A stretch of DNA of 64,000 nucleotides from Urechis unicinctus (Eukaryota; Annelida; Polychaeta; Xenopneusta; Urechidae): assembly GCA_034190875.2 (NCBI GenBank), contig CM067343.1, positions 24,747,000 to 24,810,999 on the forward strand, read 5' to 3'. The notes beneath the pieces are model-generated. The model saw nothing but the letters and a program-made list of their open reading frames with translations, had not been told where the DNA came from and did not search any database. Position numbers and translations under genes: made by a program. Shown here one piece after another: positions 1 to 13,118 of this stretch (position 1 is its first letter; the number at the start of each line of letters is the position of its first letter).

Positions 1-470
1 CGTGGTCAGCCTGTCTGATTCTGCGGTTGGACGCGTGGGATTATTTGAAACAACTAGCCAATTTGTCCCCAAGTCACGCGACACTCTTGTTGCCAAAGTG
101 ATAGCGTCGTGAAAAGAACGACAGTTTCATTGGCGTGTGACGTCATCGAATGAGCTGATGCATGACGAATTTGATGCCAAAGTTCTTTATATTTGTATTT
201 CTATTCCAATATCAAATTAGTCATTGTCATCGGGGGAACGTCGCTGCAAATGGCATACAGTAATTCAAAAACAGTTTGGTTCATTATGGACTCCTAAGTG
301 CCCTTCAAAACCCTAAATGGAAGTCTTTGGTTCCAAATAGAACCCTTCAAGCATCTATATTTTAACAGTGTGCGCTGTCCATTATACTTTCATAGCAAAG
401 GATGCAAGAAAACGATGACACGGCAGATGGGTCGTTACAGTAATTATGTGTGGTTACCATTTGTATTGTA
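1..470. other. Non-coding flank, nothing recognised
   Basis: Mixed-composition sequence with no open frame of note, no splice-bounded coding segment and no RNA gene that I could recognise. It runs directly into the 40-bp minisatellite. Confidence 0.5.
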
Positions 471-731
471 TTGATTTCACCTAGCTAGGCCCACACCGAG
501 CCGTCTCTCACAGATCTCACCTAGCTAGGCCCACATCGAGCCGTCTCTCACATATCTCAACTAGCTAGGCCCACACCGAGCCGTCTCTCACAGATCTCAC
601 CTAGCTAGGCCCACACCGAGCCGTCTCTCACATATCTCAACTAGCTAGGACCACGCCAAGCCTAGTTTCTTACAGATCTCACCTAGCTAGGCCCTTACCG
701 AGCTGAGTCTCACAGATCTCACCTAGCTAGG
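471..731. repeat. 40-bp minisatellite with 80-bp higher-order period
   Basis: About six and a half head-to-tail units, each starting CTAGCTAGG, begin at 481, 521, 561, 601, 641 and 683, with a partial unit at 723. The first four units alternate between endings CAGATCTCAC and CATATCTCAA, which gives an 80-bp higher-order period. The later units are more diverged, and the one at 641 is 42 bp. No reading frame or protein is implied. Confidence 0.9.
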
Positions 732-954
732 TTGTTAGTTATACAAGGGTTGGCTTGAGGATGCCTGATGTAAGGGGCTTTATTCAAGGGCTTCATGCTG
801 CTGTTATTTGACCATAGTGGTCCTAGCAATAGGGGGACTGGCTGTAAGGGGACTGTCCTCCATCACTTCTGGCAAATGTACCATACAGGGACACATGTTT
901 GTAGTGGATCCATTGCCGTGAAGCATATCACTCCAGTCCAGCCGCTCATCTCGC

Positions 955-1007
955 GCCATGCACCACCCCCCCCCTCCACCCCCCCCCCCCCCCCCCACAA
1001 AAAAACC
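955..1007. repeat. Poly-C / C-rich simple repeat
   Basis: A nearly pure cytosine tract with a few A or T interruptions, followed by a short poly-A. The proline-rich and glycine-rich open frames crossing it are by-products of the homopolymer and are not genes. Confidence 0.9.
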
Positions 1008-1084
1008 ACTAACGTATGGTTATGCCTTATGAATACATACAATGCCTTATAATGAATTTCATGCTCACACTTTGTTTTATGCAT

Positions 1085-1415
1085 GTAGGGTTCCAGAGGA
1101 TTGTGACACTTATGGAAGTCAAGACTTATTTAAGCAACAGTTTCTTCCAATGCACTTGTAATAGCTGGGTTGTAATGTTTACTGTGACATGGTGTGTATG
1201 ATATGACTTTGATTTTGAAGTTAATCTTTGTAGGGTTCCAGAGGATTGTGACACTTATGGAAGTCAAGACTTATTTAAGCAACAGTTTCTTCCAATGCAC
1301 TTGTAATAGCTGGGCTTGTAATTCAATCTCTTGTTTGTTTACTGTGACATGGTCCAATGTATGATATGATGTGATACAGTAAACAAATATTGATTCATTA
1401 AAGTGCTGAAGTTAA
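1085..1415. repeat. Two-copy tandem duplication, about 145-bp period
   Basis: A block beginning GTAGGGTTCCAGAGG at 1085 recurs at 1230. The first roughly 85 bp of the two copies are almost identical. The remainder has diverged by small insertions in the second copy, which ends in the AAGTTAATCTGTAAAC that leads into the next minisatellite. Confidence 0.85.
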
Positions 1416-1750
1416 TCTGTAAACATATTGATCTATGTAAGCACTGAAGTGATGCTGTAGACAAATATTGCTTTCTGTAAGCACTTAAGTGACACTAAAC
1501 AATTATGGATTTCTGTAAGCTCTGAAGTGACACTGTAAACAAATATTGATTTCTGTAAGCACTGAAGTGATGCTGTAAACAAATATTGATTTCTGTAAGC
1601 ATGGAGTGATGCTGTAAACAAATATTGATTTCTGTAAGCACTGAAGTGACTAAGCAAATATTGATTTCTGTAAGCACGAAAGTGACACTGTAAACAAATA
1701 TTGATTTCTGTAAGCACGGAAGTGACACTGTAAACAAATAGTTGGTTGAT
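1416..1750. repeat. Minisatellite, about 35-38-bp unit
   Basis: Eight to nine tandem units built on GTAAACAAATATTGATTTC followed by TGTAAGCACTGAAGTGA. Unit length varies slightly because of short deletions. The unit is open in several minus-strand frames, so repetitive peptides can be read from it, but nothing suggests that they are expressed. Confidence 0.9.
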
Positions 1751-4700
1751 GAAGGCACTGTTTGTTTATTCTAACAACTTTATTAATGTCACTTACCAAA
1801 GCATATATTAAAGTCCTGGCCATTGAGCCCGAGTTCATAGTGCTCAATTTTCTGAACAAAATCGCCTTTCATCCTCACATCTCAAGTTACTGAGCCTGGG
1901 TTATAGCCTCTGAGACTGAATGTATGAAAACGTAAACTGACAAGTAATATGATGATGTTGATATGGCGACATACTGGTCATTTTTGTTCATTCTCCACAT
2001 GTGTTAGTTAATTTCCAGGGGTTATAAACATACTGAATTTTATACATGCTTGTTGGTGTTAGCGGGTTACTGAGTCACAACAGCGTGTGTTTATTGTCTG
2101 GTACTTTATAACAATTATTCAGCTTATGATGAGGTATTATGTGCCATCGTTTGCTTTCAAAAAGGCATTTTGATTTATGTAATCTGTTGACCATTATGCA
2201 CGGGGTTAGTGTCACAATTATCAGCAGTATTAGTTTGCATATTTTTAAATTCTAAAAAATTGTTGCATAGATGTTGAACTAACAGGATGTAGGTTCTCAA
2301 AATTTGCTGAGTAACCACTTTTTTATATTACATTATGCTGTAATTTGTTGACAGAGTATACTCCTGTGTTAAATTATTAAGTCCCAGTAAGAGGTGGGAT
2401 GTCAATAATGATCTTGACCCCTTGTTGAGTATGACCCATTGTTTACTATAAAATAATCTGTTGGTCAGTAATTTCTTGCTTGTGTTGGTGTGTAACAGAG
2501 TTATCATGGTGTATTCTATATAGCCCTTTAGTCTGAGTGACTTTTCTCTTTGGTCTCATTGTGTTGAATATATCCATGGTTGAGAAATAAACTGAAATTT
2601 CTTGGATCTCGGTGTTGAATTACGAAAAATGCCCTATTGTAATTCTGAATCAAACATCTAATGCAACCATGTGAAAATATTTTTTTCACAAAATTGAGAT
2701 GCAGCTGTATTCCTTATGAGAGCTATGTGGCGGAGCAGCGGGTCGGTCCGGGGCGACCTAGCCCACAGACACTCGAGTCAATTCATTCAACGAGCGCGTT
2801 CGGTAGTGATTCGGTTTCGCCTGACTTATATATATAATACATGTCACTGTCGCTCGGGGGTATTGACTTTAGTGTCGGTGACCTAGCCATACGGATAATT
2901 AAGCAATGCCCTGTTGGTTGGGGTCGCTTGGTTAAAAAAAAATGGCCCGCTGGACTGGGTAAGAACAAACTAGGAGGTGAAGGTTACTCGGGTCGGTTTT
3001 ATGACCCAGACCGCTCTGGGATAGGTCCGTAGCTGACGGTAATCTAAGGGCGAAGGCTGAAACATCGATGGTGAGCCGCGCGGGAGGGGAAGTATCAAAA
3101 CACCCACAGAGGGATGCATCCACCGGCGGTCTCCATTACTGCAAATGGCCTCGTTATCCCTGGCAGTTATATAGCAATAGACAAAGTACGATCCAGTGTC
3201 CAATGGAACTCTTCTTTATCTCGCTCGTATGATTACAGATAGAGTGCAGGTTTGCCCGTAGTCTGGTGAGTTTCTGTGATTTGGACATTTGGTAATTCGC
3301 CACGGCGCATGACCAGAATACAAACCAAGGATCAAGGCTTGGATATCCTGCGCCTGCGTGCGTTTATAGAAGTATATTTAGATTCACTTTCCGCACCCGG
3401 CTCAATAACGTGCATCTCATATCAACGGGAAGTCACAGCACGCTATTTATAATCTCAACCGGGAAACTAGGCCTGTGTGAGATTGCAGTCGCCGAGGCTC
3501 TCTTTCATGCCGCAACTGTATACTATCTTCGCCCCTACAAACCCCATTATCTTCACCTAACATCACCTTTTTCCAACCCCCGCGCACGCGCAAGTAACAC
3601 TTACTTTCAACCCCGTCAAATTATATCCCAAACGTTCACCAGCGGAGCTTTTAATCATTAAAACATCACTTACGGGGCGTCGTTATTTTTAGGCTGTGCT
3701 TATTAAATTTTTACTGTTATAGTGTGTTAAGTGCAATGAGCTATTTCGAACCTAGAAATATATTCATAGTTTGATAGATCATGTTTTGACCAAAATTGAG
3801 AAAGGTTTCGGATTCGCTGTTCACTATGTACAAAAATATGAACATCTATCTACCAAACATTGCATCTCAATGAAGCAGTATTTTACAAACATTTACGTAA
3901 ACGTTTGGGGTGACATAATTGGAGGCGGACAAATTGATATGTCGATGTGGACCAATATTCATGTAGCCACAATTAATGGCATACGGTATAAGCCGAGCGC
4001 TAGTTTCGTTGCGAGGCAGCCGTTTGGTTGGCGTATGATGGCACCCATATCGAAGTGGCTTGCTTGCTCATTGGCTCCGAAGTGATGCTTTTATGTCAGC
4101 CTAGGTTTTCAAGTTAATGTACAACCAATATTTACTGTGTTATATTAGCACATGGTAACACTACGTCGTGTAACTGCGATATGGAATGGGTGAAATGCAT
4201 ACATCTAGGGGTATCTCATTCTCATGTTGATTGGAGACATGCTGGCGTAAAAGATGTAACATATATCATGAGCTGGCGAGAGAATTCCGCTCCCTCGCAA
4301 TTGAAGAAATAGTGCGACTTAGCGAGGTGGAAAGGGCGCTTAATCCAATTATGGCCGTCGCAAACAAGGAGCTCAATTATTCCCCCCGGTGTGCCGTTTG
4401 ACGCCGCTAAGTACGGTATAATTTAACGCCAGAATTATCGCCCATTCCCAGAAGCACGAGGCAGAGAACAATGGCGAATATTAATACTCCGCCCGTACGC
4501 ATAAGCAAACTCGATCGTATCATGCTACACATTACATGGTAAATACTTCCTATATGTCTATTGGACTAATATCAGTGTCTGAGCATTGTCCTGGGAAATC
4601 ATCTGACCTCGCATTCATATAAGTACGTGAGGCAAAGAAACTCCGCCTCTGATAGCGCCGCGCTATTTACAACTGTACGTTTACAACACGGGATCGCCAC

Positions 4701-7562
4701 TTCACCGTATCACTGGTACCACAATGAGGTAAAAAAAAATTCATGATAATAAATTGTCCAATAGTCTATTTGTATGGTGATTGATATTAAATGGTGTTTT
4801 CACCAAAGAGTTATTGGAAATTAGCACAGAATCAAGTAGTCTTAGGCAGAAAACAAGACAAGCCGGAGTTCGGAATAGGTCGTCGGGTTTCTCCTTCATA
4901 AAGTTCCGCCTCTGATATTAACAGGCTGTATGCACTGACATTACGGTCAACAGAACAATAGTTCGAGTGCCATTGAAAACTTGAATGACAGTTACTCTGA
5001 AGAAATATATATATACCAAATATTGACCAGGCATGAACTCCGAAAACAATACTCTCGAACCAATGTCTATTAGCTTTGAATTGACACAAAACGGAACGAG
5101 GCGATTGTTTCACAACATGATAACCCTAAATGTATCTCATGACCCCAGTCGCCAGTCCACTCAAATATAAACAGCAGTTGACAGACTTAACAGCGAGTTG
5201 GGGGCAAGGAGAAGGCGATATTTTGAGGAGAAGAGGCTTTACCATGGAAACAAGTACTCGTAAAATGGTTGTTAAAACCATTAGATTATCCAAGCCATCG
5301 TAATTCTGCATAGGTTCTCCAGTGGTAGAGACTGAATTATTTTGACATATTTGTACCCACGAAGATTTTTTTTTAAATTAAGAGTACGCACTAAATGGCC
5401 TTTTAGCTAGCTCGACATCAAAGATAAGAGGTATGAGAAAGGGTTATATTGCCTAGAAAATTCTAAATATTGCTATTTCCAATAGAACACACATCCTCCT
5501 TGGCCACCAGTCAAACACACCACCTCAGCAGCTTTTACAGCTCTGAAATTAAGTGACAAAGACTACACTATATATTCACCGGACCCTAAATCAATATGAA
5601 AACAACAAACAAGAAACACCAGTCAATATTTCATTGTTTAATTGCAAACCTTTGCACTTCAAACGTGAGTTAGTTGTACATATTTTTTTATAAGTTTTGA
5701 TGCACATAATACATTAGTGTAGAAAAAAGGGAGACATTCACATGCAATTAACTTGGTACCTAAAACATAATCATTATCCAGGCACAGAATAGCCCTCACA
5801 TATCCAGTCCTAGCACACAAAAACCTCAAACCCTCTTTTGAGGGTTTTGTTTTAAGATTTTGTTTCCAGACCTGAACCATACTAGCTGAGAGTTCCAAGT
5901 ACACCAATTATAATATCATAAGACAAGGAATCATTCTTCCTTCTTTCATCCAGTCGTATTTACAATTATGTACAGGGAATGACTTTGATCGTTCAAAGAG
6001 CCACTGAAAAGCAGATTTATCATCTGCTAATATGAAAAACCATACACAACAAACTCAATAAAACAGTGATATTTTGAACAGATGTTTCAGTGCAGCCTTT
6101 AAATGAGTTAACAGATTACGCACACGAGGGATGCACATGGTTAATTCTGGCTTTATTTGTTGGCGAGATTGTAGTTTTCTAGGGAAAGGGATGGGGAAGT
6201 AAATAGCAAACAACATTTAAAGTCACCTTGTTCATTTCACAAAGGCCAGTCAATGTTTAACTTGATCCCAAAAGCCCACCAATAATCAATTTGATCCCAG
6301 TTTGGTACAAGCAAGCAACATACAGTACTTACTCAAATAGAAATGGCTAATACTGCTTGGAGGAATGCCATAACGCATTACCTCAAGTATACTCAATATT
6401 ACTCCTGTGACTATTCTTTGACATCTACAAAGTGAATGGCAAGAATCTACAAGTTCCTGTAGATTTCGTCTTGAGCGCAGAAATAAATCAGGGAGCATTA
6501 CCCACGAGATCATGGTTTTTAAATAAAAGATTTATGGGTAATTGAGATAGAAACAGATACCTTTTCTATATAATAGCATAATGAGGCAATTTCCTTTTTA
6601 AAGTGTCTGAGATCAGAGGTAAAATCAAACAGAATGAAAGTATCAAGAAGCAGCTTAAGGAGAGAAAACAAGTCATGATAAATTCAGCATTTCTACCATG
6701 TGAGAAATTAAATTGCACAAATCTCTGAATTAAAAATCCATAAAAGATTCAATATCTTGGATTGGTTTGGGGATCAACCATCGACTTCATAAGTGCTACA
6801 CGATTGATATCAAAGAATGTTGACCTAAAACCCAAAATATATTTTTTTGTTAAAAATCCACAGCAATGGTATTGCTTGAAATATTTCAGAATAAAAGACA
6901 CATTTGTCATACAGAACCACAAGAAAAAACCAAGATTATTTGAACCTTGTTTTTTCTACAGCATAAAACAGAAATCACAGATCGTGCTTTAAGATTATGG
7001 CGACGAGAACTCAACCGCTCTACCACATGTAAGAAATACAGCCATTACAGCCAACTGATTTTGTTCCGAGCTTGCCCTGACCATCCAACGGGCCTCAACA
7101 CCAGTCCACTAATACTTAGTAACAAATGACCTCAGGTTAAAAATGATGACACTAAAAAGATGCACATGCATTGAACATGCCATTTAAAAGAAATGTACAT
7201 TTTGGCCAGGATTGACAAGAAGGCAGATTTCACCTGGTCGTTCATATCACAATATATTATGTAACCTTTCATACAGGCTACCACAGTTCTCATAGGGTAT
7301 TGACTGGCGTAGCCTGTCAATATGTGCGACACATGGAAATAAAAATCCCAGCCTTGATTCCATGATTGTATTCTTTCCTCCTACAATCACTATAAACAAA
7401 CACCTCTCCATAGGCTAACATCACAGGAGTGCAATACTATTTGGTTTATATTCTTTTGCTTTAAATTCAGTGGGGCTTCAAGGCCTGGTGGCTGGGCAGT
7501 TATTGTTGTATTTGTTATTGAGATATTATAGCTGTTGAGATGCTGGGGCCCTTTACTGGGAA
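1751..7562. other. Gene-poor interval; distal part may be DYRK2 3' flank
   Basis: No conserved protein segment was found on either strand. The largest open frame is 104 codons at 3771-4085 and is not recognised. It has no splice or codon context in its favour. The stretch from about 5.3 to 7.56 kb lies downstream of the minus-strand kinase stop and may hold its 3' untranslated region. An AATAAA on the minus strand at about 6.15 kb is a possible but distant polyadenylation signal. Around 2.7-3.6 kb the GC content and CpG count are higher than in the neighbours, for no evident reason. Confidence 0.45.
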
Positions 7563-9242
7563 TCACATGGTTGATCCTATTTGTGGAAGTTTGGGTCTAG
7601 AGTTGATGGATCCAGGGACCACCTCGTCCGACGTGGCTATCAGTCGAGTTTTGCCACTGGCTGCTCCGTTAAACTTGGAGACTACTCCACTCCGTGAGGC
7701 TGAGGAACGACGGCTGGCTTTCTCATTTTCGTTTGGCGGTGGGCGTGGCAATCGTCGACGCAGCCAGGCGTGTCTCAGGGCCTGAGGCGGAGTCATTCTG
7801 GTAGACGGATCCCAGTCGAGGCAGCGCTTCATGAAATCCAAGAAGAGGGGATCATCGCACCCTTTCAAAGCCGTCACCAGATCCTTTGATCCCGGTGGCC
7901 CCCTGTATTTCCCCCTTCGGGATCTGCCTCCCGTCAACACCTGCCCCTCTGCACCACTCGTCACGGTGCAGTATCGTGGGAATCCCTTGGAGCTGATGAA
8001 ATTTCGGGCTCTTTTCGAGCTGTCAAGTAACTTGGTAGAAGGCATTCCCAGAACCTCTATGATACATGCTAATTGGTCCCCCTCATCCTCTCCAGGAAAC
8101 AGCGGATAACCTGTTAGTAACTCGGCTAAGATACATCCAAGACTCCACATATCGATTGGCATGCCATACTTGGCCCCCAATATCACCTCAGGGGCTCGGT
8201 AGAATCTGGATTGGATATAGGTATATATCCTCTGATGTTCGTAACAGCTAGATCCAAAGTCAATCACTTTGATACCACTTCTGCCTTGTTGTTTGAGAAG
8301 GATGTTTTCGGGCTTCAGATCACAATGGATGATTCGGTTCTTGTATAAAGAATCAAGACACTGCAATATAGAGTGAGCAAATTTCCGCACTAGTTGTAAA
8401 CTGAAGCCTTGGAACTTGTTCTTTTTGATCAACTCATACAAGTTCATACTTAGCAACTCGAAAGTAATGCATATATGGTTTCGGAATGTGAAATGCTCTA
8501 GCATATGAACAATATTCATTGAATTGTCCTTATCTTGCTTTTTCAAATGTTCTAAGATACGAATCTCTTCCTGGGCTTGGCGGTGAAATCGCTTCTCATT
8601 GCGAACCATTTTCAATGCGATGTGTTGATGTGTCCTATGGTCATATGCTTTTACTACCTGTCCGAAACTTCCCTTTCCAATCACTTTAAGAACCTCATAT
8701 CGATATGAGATGTGATCATGAGGAACATGTGTATACGACCCTTGTTCGTCGTCGTAGCCGTTGTTACTGGCACCTCCGACAACGCCTTGCCTTTTCTTGG
8801 CGTTGGGACCGACGAAATATATTTGAGGGTAGTTGAATATTTCGTGATGCTCAAAGGAAGAAAGTTTGTGCATATATTGTTTCATGGCGGATTCGGGAGT
8901 AAGAGCAATTGTACGTTTGCCAGATCCTATCTTGCTACCAGTACTCCCTGCCGATGATCCCGGACGGACAGCGGGCAAATGGGCTGGGCTGTTTTCGTTG
9001 TTTCCTCCGACGCCATTTTGAATGGCTTCCCGGGTTTTCTTTTCGTGGTGATCATGTTTCTCTTCGAATAATTGTTGTACTTTCACGCCAGCTTGATTAG
9101 AGCCGTGGTGATGATGCCCGCCCCCAACTGTCTGACTAGATATCGGTGGCAAGTGATGCGACGGCATATTGTCTAAATTATAAAGATTTTCACCTGAGGT
9201 TCCAAACGATCGTTGTCTGGGAACAGTCACTTTCGTAGTCAT
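7563..9242 (-). CDS. DYRK2: DYRK2-class dual-specificity kinase
   Basis: A 559-residue protein kinase in one uninterrupted coding exon. The N-terminal arm is low in complexity with a His run. It is followed by the DYRK-homology box [15 protein letters not shown] (about 131-145). The kinase domain has the Gly loop GKGSFG (189-194), the ALK lysine (211), HCDLKPEN (306-313), DFG (328-330) and the YTY activation-loop motif (340-342), whose second Tyr is autophosphorylated in DYRKs. The YDDEQGSY stretch before the kinase domain and the GRSRRGK insert are class II (DYRK2/4) features. In known animals this family primes substrates for GSK3 and supports an E3 ligase; that role is carried over, not seen. 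A splice acceptor (TTTTTTAG, exon resuming at 9251) lies nine bases before the ATG, so a 5' UTR intron is likely. The frame is fully open and the gene looks functional. Confidence 0.95.
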   Translation of the reverse strand: MTTKVTVPRQRSFGTSGENLYNLDNMPSHHLPPISSQTVGGGHHHHGSNQAGVKVQQLFEEKHDHHEKKTREAIQNGVGGNNENSPAHLPAVRPGSSAGSTGSKIGSGKRTIALTPESAMKQYMHKLSSFEHHEIFNYPQIYFVGPNAKKRQGVVGGASNNGYDDEQGSYTHVPHDHISYRYEVLKVIGKGSFGQVVKAYDHRTHQHIALKMVRNEKRFHRQAQEEIRILEHLKKQDKDNSMNIVHMLEHFTFRNHICITFELLSMNLYELIKKNKFQGFSLQLVRKFAHSILQCLDSLYKNRIIHCDLKPENILLKQQGRSGIKVIDFGSSCYEHQRIYTYIQSRFYRAPEVILGAKYGMPIDMWSLGCILAELLTGYPLFPGEDEGDQLACIIEVLGMPSTKLLDSSKRARNFISSKGFPRYCTVTSGAEGQVLTGGRSRRGKYRGPPGSKDLVTALKGCDDPLFLDFMKRCLDWDPSTRMTPPQALRHAWLRRRLPRPPPNENEKASRRSSASRSGVVSKFNGAASGKTRLIATSDEVVPGSINSRPKLPQIGSTM

Positions 9243-11893
9243 GATCGGCGGCTAAAAAATAGCGAACTCATTTAAAATGATGGGCATAAAATCCAATATC
9301 ACAATAACAGGGCACATCTCAGGTATCCTTGATAAGTTCCGATGTAAATCCTAGACTTAAAAGTTGGCTAAAATTCGCCACTACCGGCGAGCTCCCTGCG
9401 GAAAAGACACAAATGAACTGTTGCTATTATCACATCGACCGCAGAATGGACTTGGTTGCCATGCACAAAATGTCCAGGGAGACACGTCATTTTTCGATGA
9501 CGTTTCGTACCATGTGACCTCTTTTAACCAATGGAATCACGGAAGGAATTCCCTTGTTGGATTTACCGTAGAGCCTTTAATTTTAAATAATGATTATTGA
9601 TCGCGCCATTGCGCTTTTTGGCTTAAGTGTGAAAGGCGTGAGAAACGGACAGGCGAGGGCTTTGTACCTTGGATTATCGGTTTTCAACGACGCAGGAGTA
9701 TATTCTTCAATTCGTGTCGTTTGTTGTAAAAACGGAGAGATGCCCTGCCAAAACTAATTGGGCATATACATTGTTCGTTGGTGATAAATATTGCACCAAG
9801 CAGTGTCAATGAAAAGAAATTGCGGACAACGTTCAACGTGGGCGTCAATATAGTTTCTTTAGTGTAGTATTATTCATGTCCTAAACATAATAGTCAGACT
9901 AACACATCATTGAGGTAAAATAAATTAATTGGGTTTCTGAGGACGCAGCAAACACACACGCGCGCGCACACACGCACACACACATCCAGGTGCCTTATAT
10001 GGATGGATGCGTCCAAAAGTTGTACGTTTTATTTTGACGAGTAAAATCATCACATTGTGGCACCTTATGATGCAATTCAAAACGTCATGATTTATTCTTG
10101 CACGCCGAACATGGCACGCAGTGTTTTAACCTTCAAAGTAGTTCAAATTGGAAAGATAAGACCATGCCTTTTGTTTCGTACAATAAAGATCACAGATGCG
10201 TCTGTACTTATCCTCTTAACATTCGTTTCCCAGGGCCGTACCAGATCCGGGTGCCAGATACAGTCATTCAACAAAAGCGCAATGAAGCCAGCTTTGATTC
10301 TGTAAACTGCAATATCCCTCCTTGTTCGTAATTCGGTTTAGATAAGCTACTTTATATTTTTTATATCAGGTTCTCAAGGGCTCAACGAATAACGCGTATG
10401 TATATTTTTTTCCAATGATGGTTAGTACCGTTATGATGTAATAAATCATAACGTTCCACTTTATATTTGGTGAGTGCTGGTGATTGAATTGATTAGGGGC
10501 CTTCACATTCTCGGGTTTCCGTAGCGGCCGTTAGGAGGGCAACCGTCGCGCACAGCGATTTTTACCGGAATTGGGGGCATGTTTTTCTGCCTGTCAAGCT
10601 GTCAACACTTTGTTCACGCTTTACCAGTTGCTGTTTTAAGTTCCTGCGTTGTTGCGCGCATTCTTGTTGCATGTGTCTATATAGCTCTTAAGGACATCAA
10701 AGAAGTCACCGAAGTGTCAAGCGTATTCTGACCTTCTCTTAAGTTAATCTGAACGCTGTCATGTCGCAATGAGCACATTTGAAACAGTTCTCAAACACAG
10801 AGATTATCATTAAATGTTGCCAACTACATTCATCTGGAGAGTATTCTGCAAGAACATCTGTATTCACCAGATATCATTTCCAAGTTAGCGTGCGTGACTG
10901 TTGCTACACCATGTCATCACTATCCCCTTCTTAGTGGAAAGTACCCCAGCTGAAAACTTTCCCCAAATATACGGGAATCCCTTGCTCGAGTTATAAGAAA
11001 ACTGAGCTCGTAGAATTAGTATGAATGTGAGTGCACAGGGTAATTCTTAATTTATATAATTAGAATATTTAACTTAAGAATAATATGTACAAATACCTAT
11101 GAAGACTCGCTGGTACAATATTAACTTTGTGTTTTTTTTTATGTGGTGTTGTCGTTTGGTGGAAGAGAGATATACAGTTTGTTATTTATTTTCTCATCTT
11201 TCTTTGCAGCGATGATGGTGGTTGCAAACATGTTGTGGTCATGATGTTTGCAGTGGCTGACTTCAATACCAATGCATAGTCTAATCCATCATTACTGCCT
11301 GATAAAGAGACATGTCGCACATGTCTTGTAATTGCAATTTCACAGTCTATATAGTTGTCAAGTCAGTAATACAACTGACGAAAACTTTATTGTCATCCAC
11401 GGGTGTTCTCGCGAACATCGGCCTTGCAGTCCACGACAGCGCAAATAAAGCTGTGCATGGTTGCTTCCGCGCAGTCTATAAAGTCTATAGAACGATATTC
11501 CTAAACAATTTCTCCAAAATGACACTAATATGTCACATAAAACGACGACTATTCATCACAGCTTAAATTTCTACGTTCCGCGTCGCTTGTGTTTTGGAAA
11601 AGCATGCCCCTTTTTCAGGTACTTCCGAGTAGGGCGAGAAGCGTAGCGGAACCCCTAGAGTCTGGGACGCAGACTAGAGCTTCCCCGATAAGCTCCATTC
11701 ATGTGCACCATTCATGTTTGTTTATGTTTGACGCGCGGAGCTTGTTATCGCCCGGCCATATGTCAAAACCGGGTCAAATCGCATGCGCTCCGTTAACTAT
11801 TGCGGAGATGTTATCATAGCGTAGTGTCTGCCATGGAAACCCGAGAATGTGAAGACCCCTATTAAATTGAATAATTGATTGCAGACGCGTCTG

Positions 11894-12038
<145 letters not shown>

Positions 12039-12288
12039 AGCAACTACGAGATAAATTACACTTGGGTGATGCGTATAATTCCACCAGTGTTGTGCTATAC
12101 TGGGGTGACACCCTTCACTATACATCAATCACTACAGTCAACAATGCGGTTTCAAACTGTTGAACGGGAAGGCTCGGGAGTGCAACTTCAATAGTTATAA
12201 ATATGGGTTTTCATGCCACGCACGTTTTTCTTTTAAGTAGTGGAAGGATTTTGTAGTCAAGCAATTATTTATCAATTTTATTCTCAAA

Positions 12289-12437
12289 AGGTACACGAAA
12301 CCATATTCAATCAATGTAAACAGAATATAAAACGATACAGGGGCATTATAATACCAAGTTTAAGGGTACACGAGACAATATTATATCCAATAACTATGAA
12401 CAGAATGTAAAGAGATGCTGGAACATTAAAATGCCAG
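12289..12437. repeat. Diverged two-copy tandem duplication, about 75 bp
   Basis: Two consecutive blocks share GGTACACGA, a CAATATT-like core, ATGAACAGAAT or TAAACAGAAT, and a GGGGCATTA or GGAACATTA tail. The copies at about 12290 and 12365 are clearly related but have many substitutions, so the duplication is old. Confidence 0.65.
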
Positions 12438-13118
12438 CAAAACATACATCATTGGTGACGTAAGCTCTGCTATCCAGTTTTCGTGACGTAGACATAATAA
12501 GCTTAAGAAGATGGTGTTGTTCGGGTCAGTCATTATACCTGCAAAAGGAGAGACCTTATCATGACCTTGCATCCTCTCATTAATAAAAGCTTAACAGCTT
12601 AGTACTTATAATGGACTTCATTGCCTATGGCATAAAGGACATATATGCTGTGGCTATTGTGATCAGTAAAATAGACTTAAGGTGAGGCTGCATATTAGAC
12701 GTTTCTGCATCTAAATTTACTCAGGCAAATCTTCCATTCTGATCACCATTTTAAATACTTTGTATCAACTGCAAACTTCATAACTGTTGAATGCCTCCTA
12801 CCAACTTTGTTCAAATTGGTCACAATTATTTTGATCTTTTTGCACCTAGGCTTGACTAGTTACTTTCATGTACTGTATCAACGAGTACCGAAATGATCTT
12901 AACCACAGGGGGTCGTGTGAGGAGAGTTAACCTCAGCCACACTGCACAACCCCGGAATTGTGTGACCTCATGGGAGGGACCTAGGAGGGACCAGGATTTT
13001 CACTTGTCGCCCGAATGATACGATCCCTGGTGACGACGTATTCGACCATGGGGCGAGATAGCTCTGAGGGCCATAATGCTTGATGCCACGAACAAACGTG
13101 CCAATAGCCTGAACCATA

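Noticed and set aside
3771-4085. 104-codon open frame as a possible gene
   Set aside because: No recognisable motif, no supporting splice or promoter context, and length within chance for this composition.
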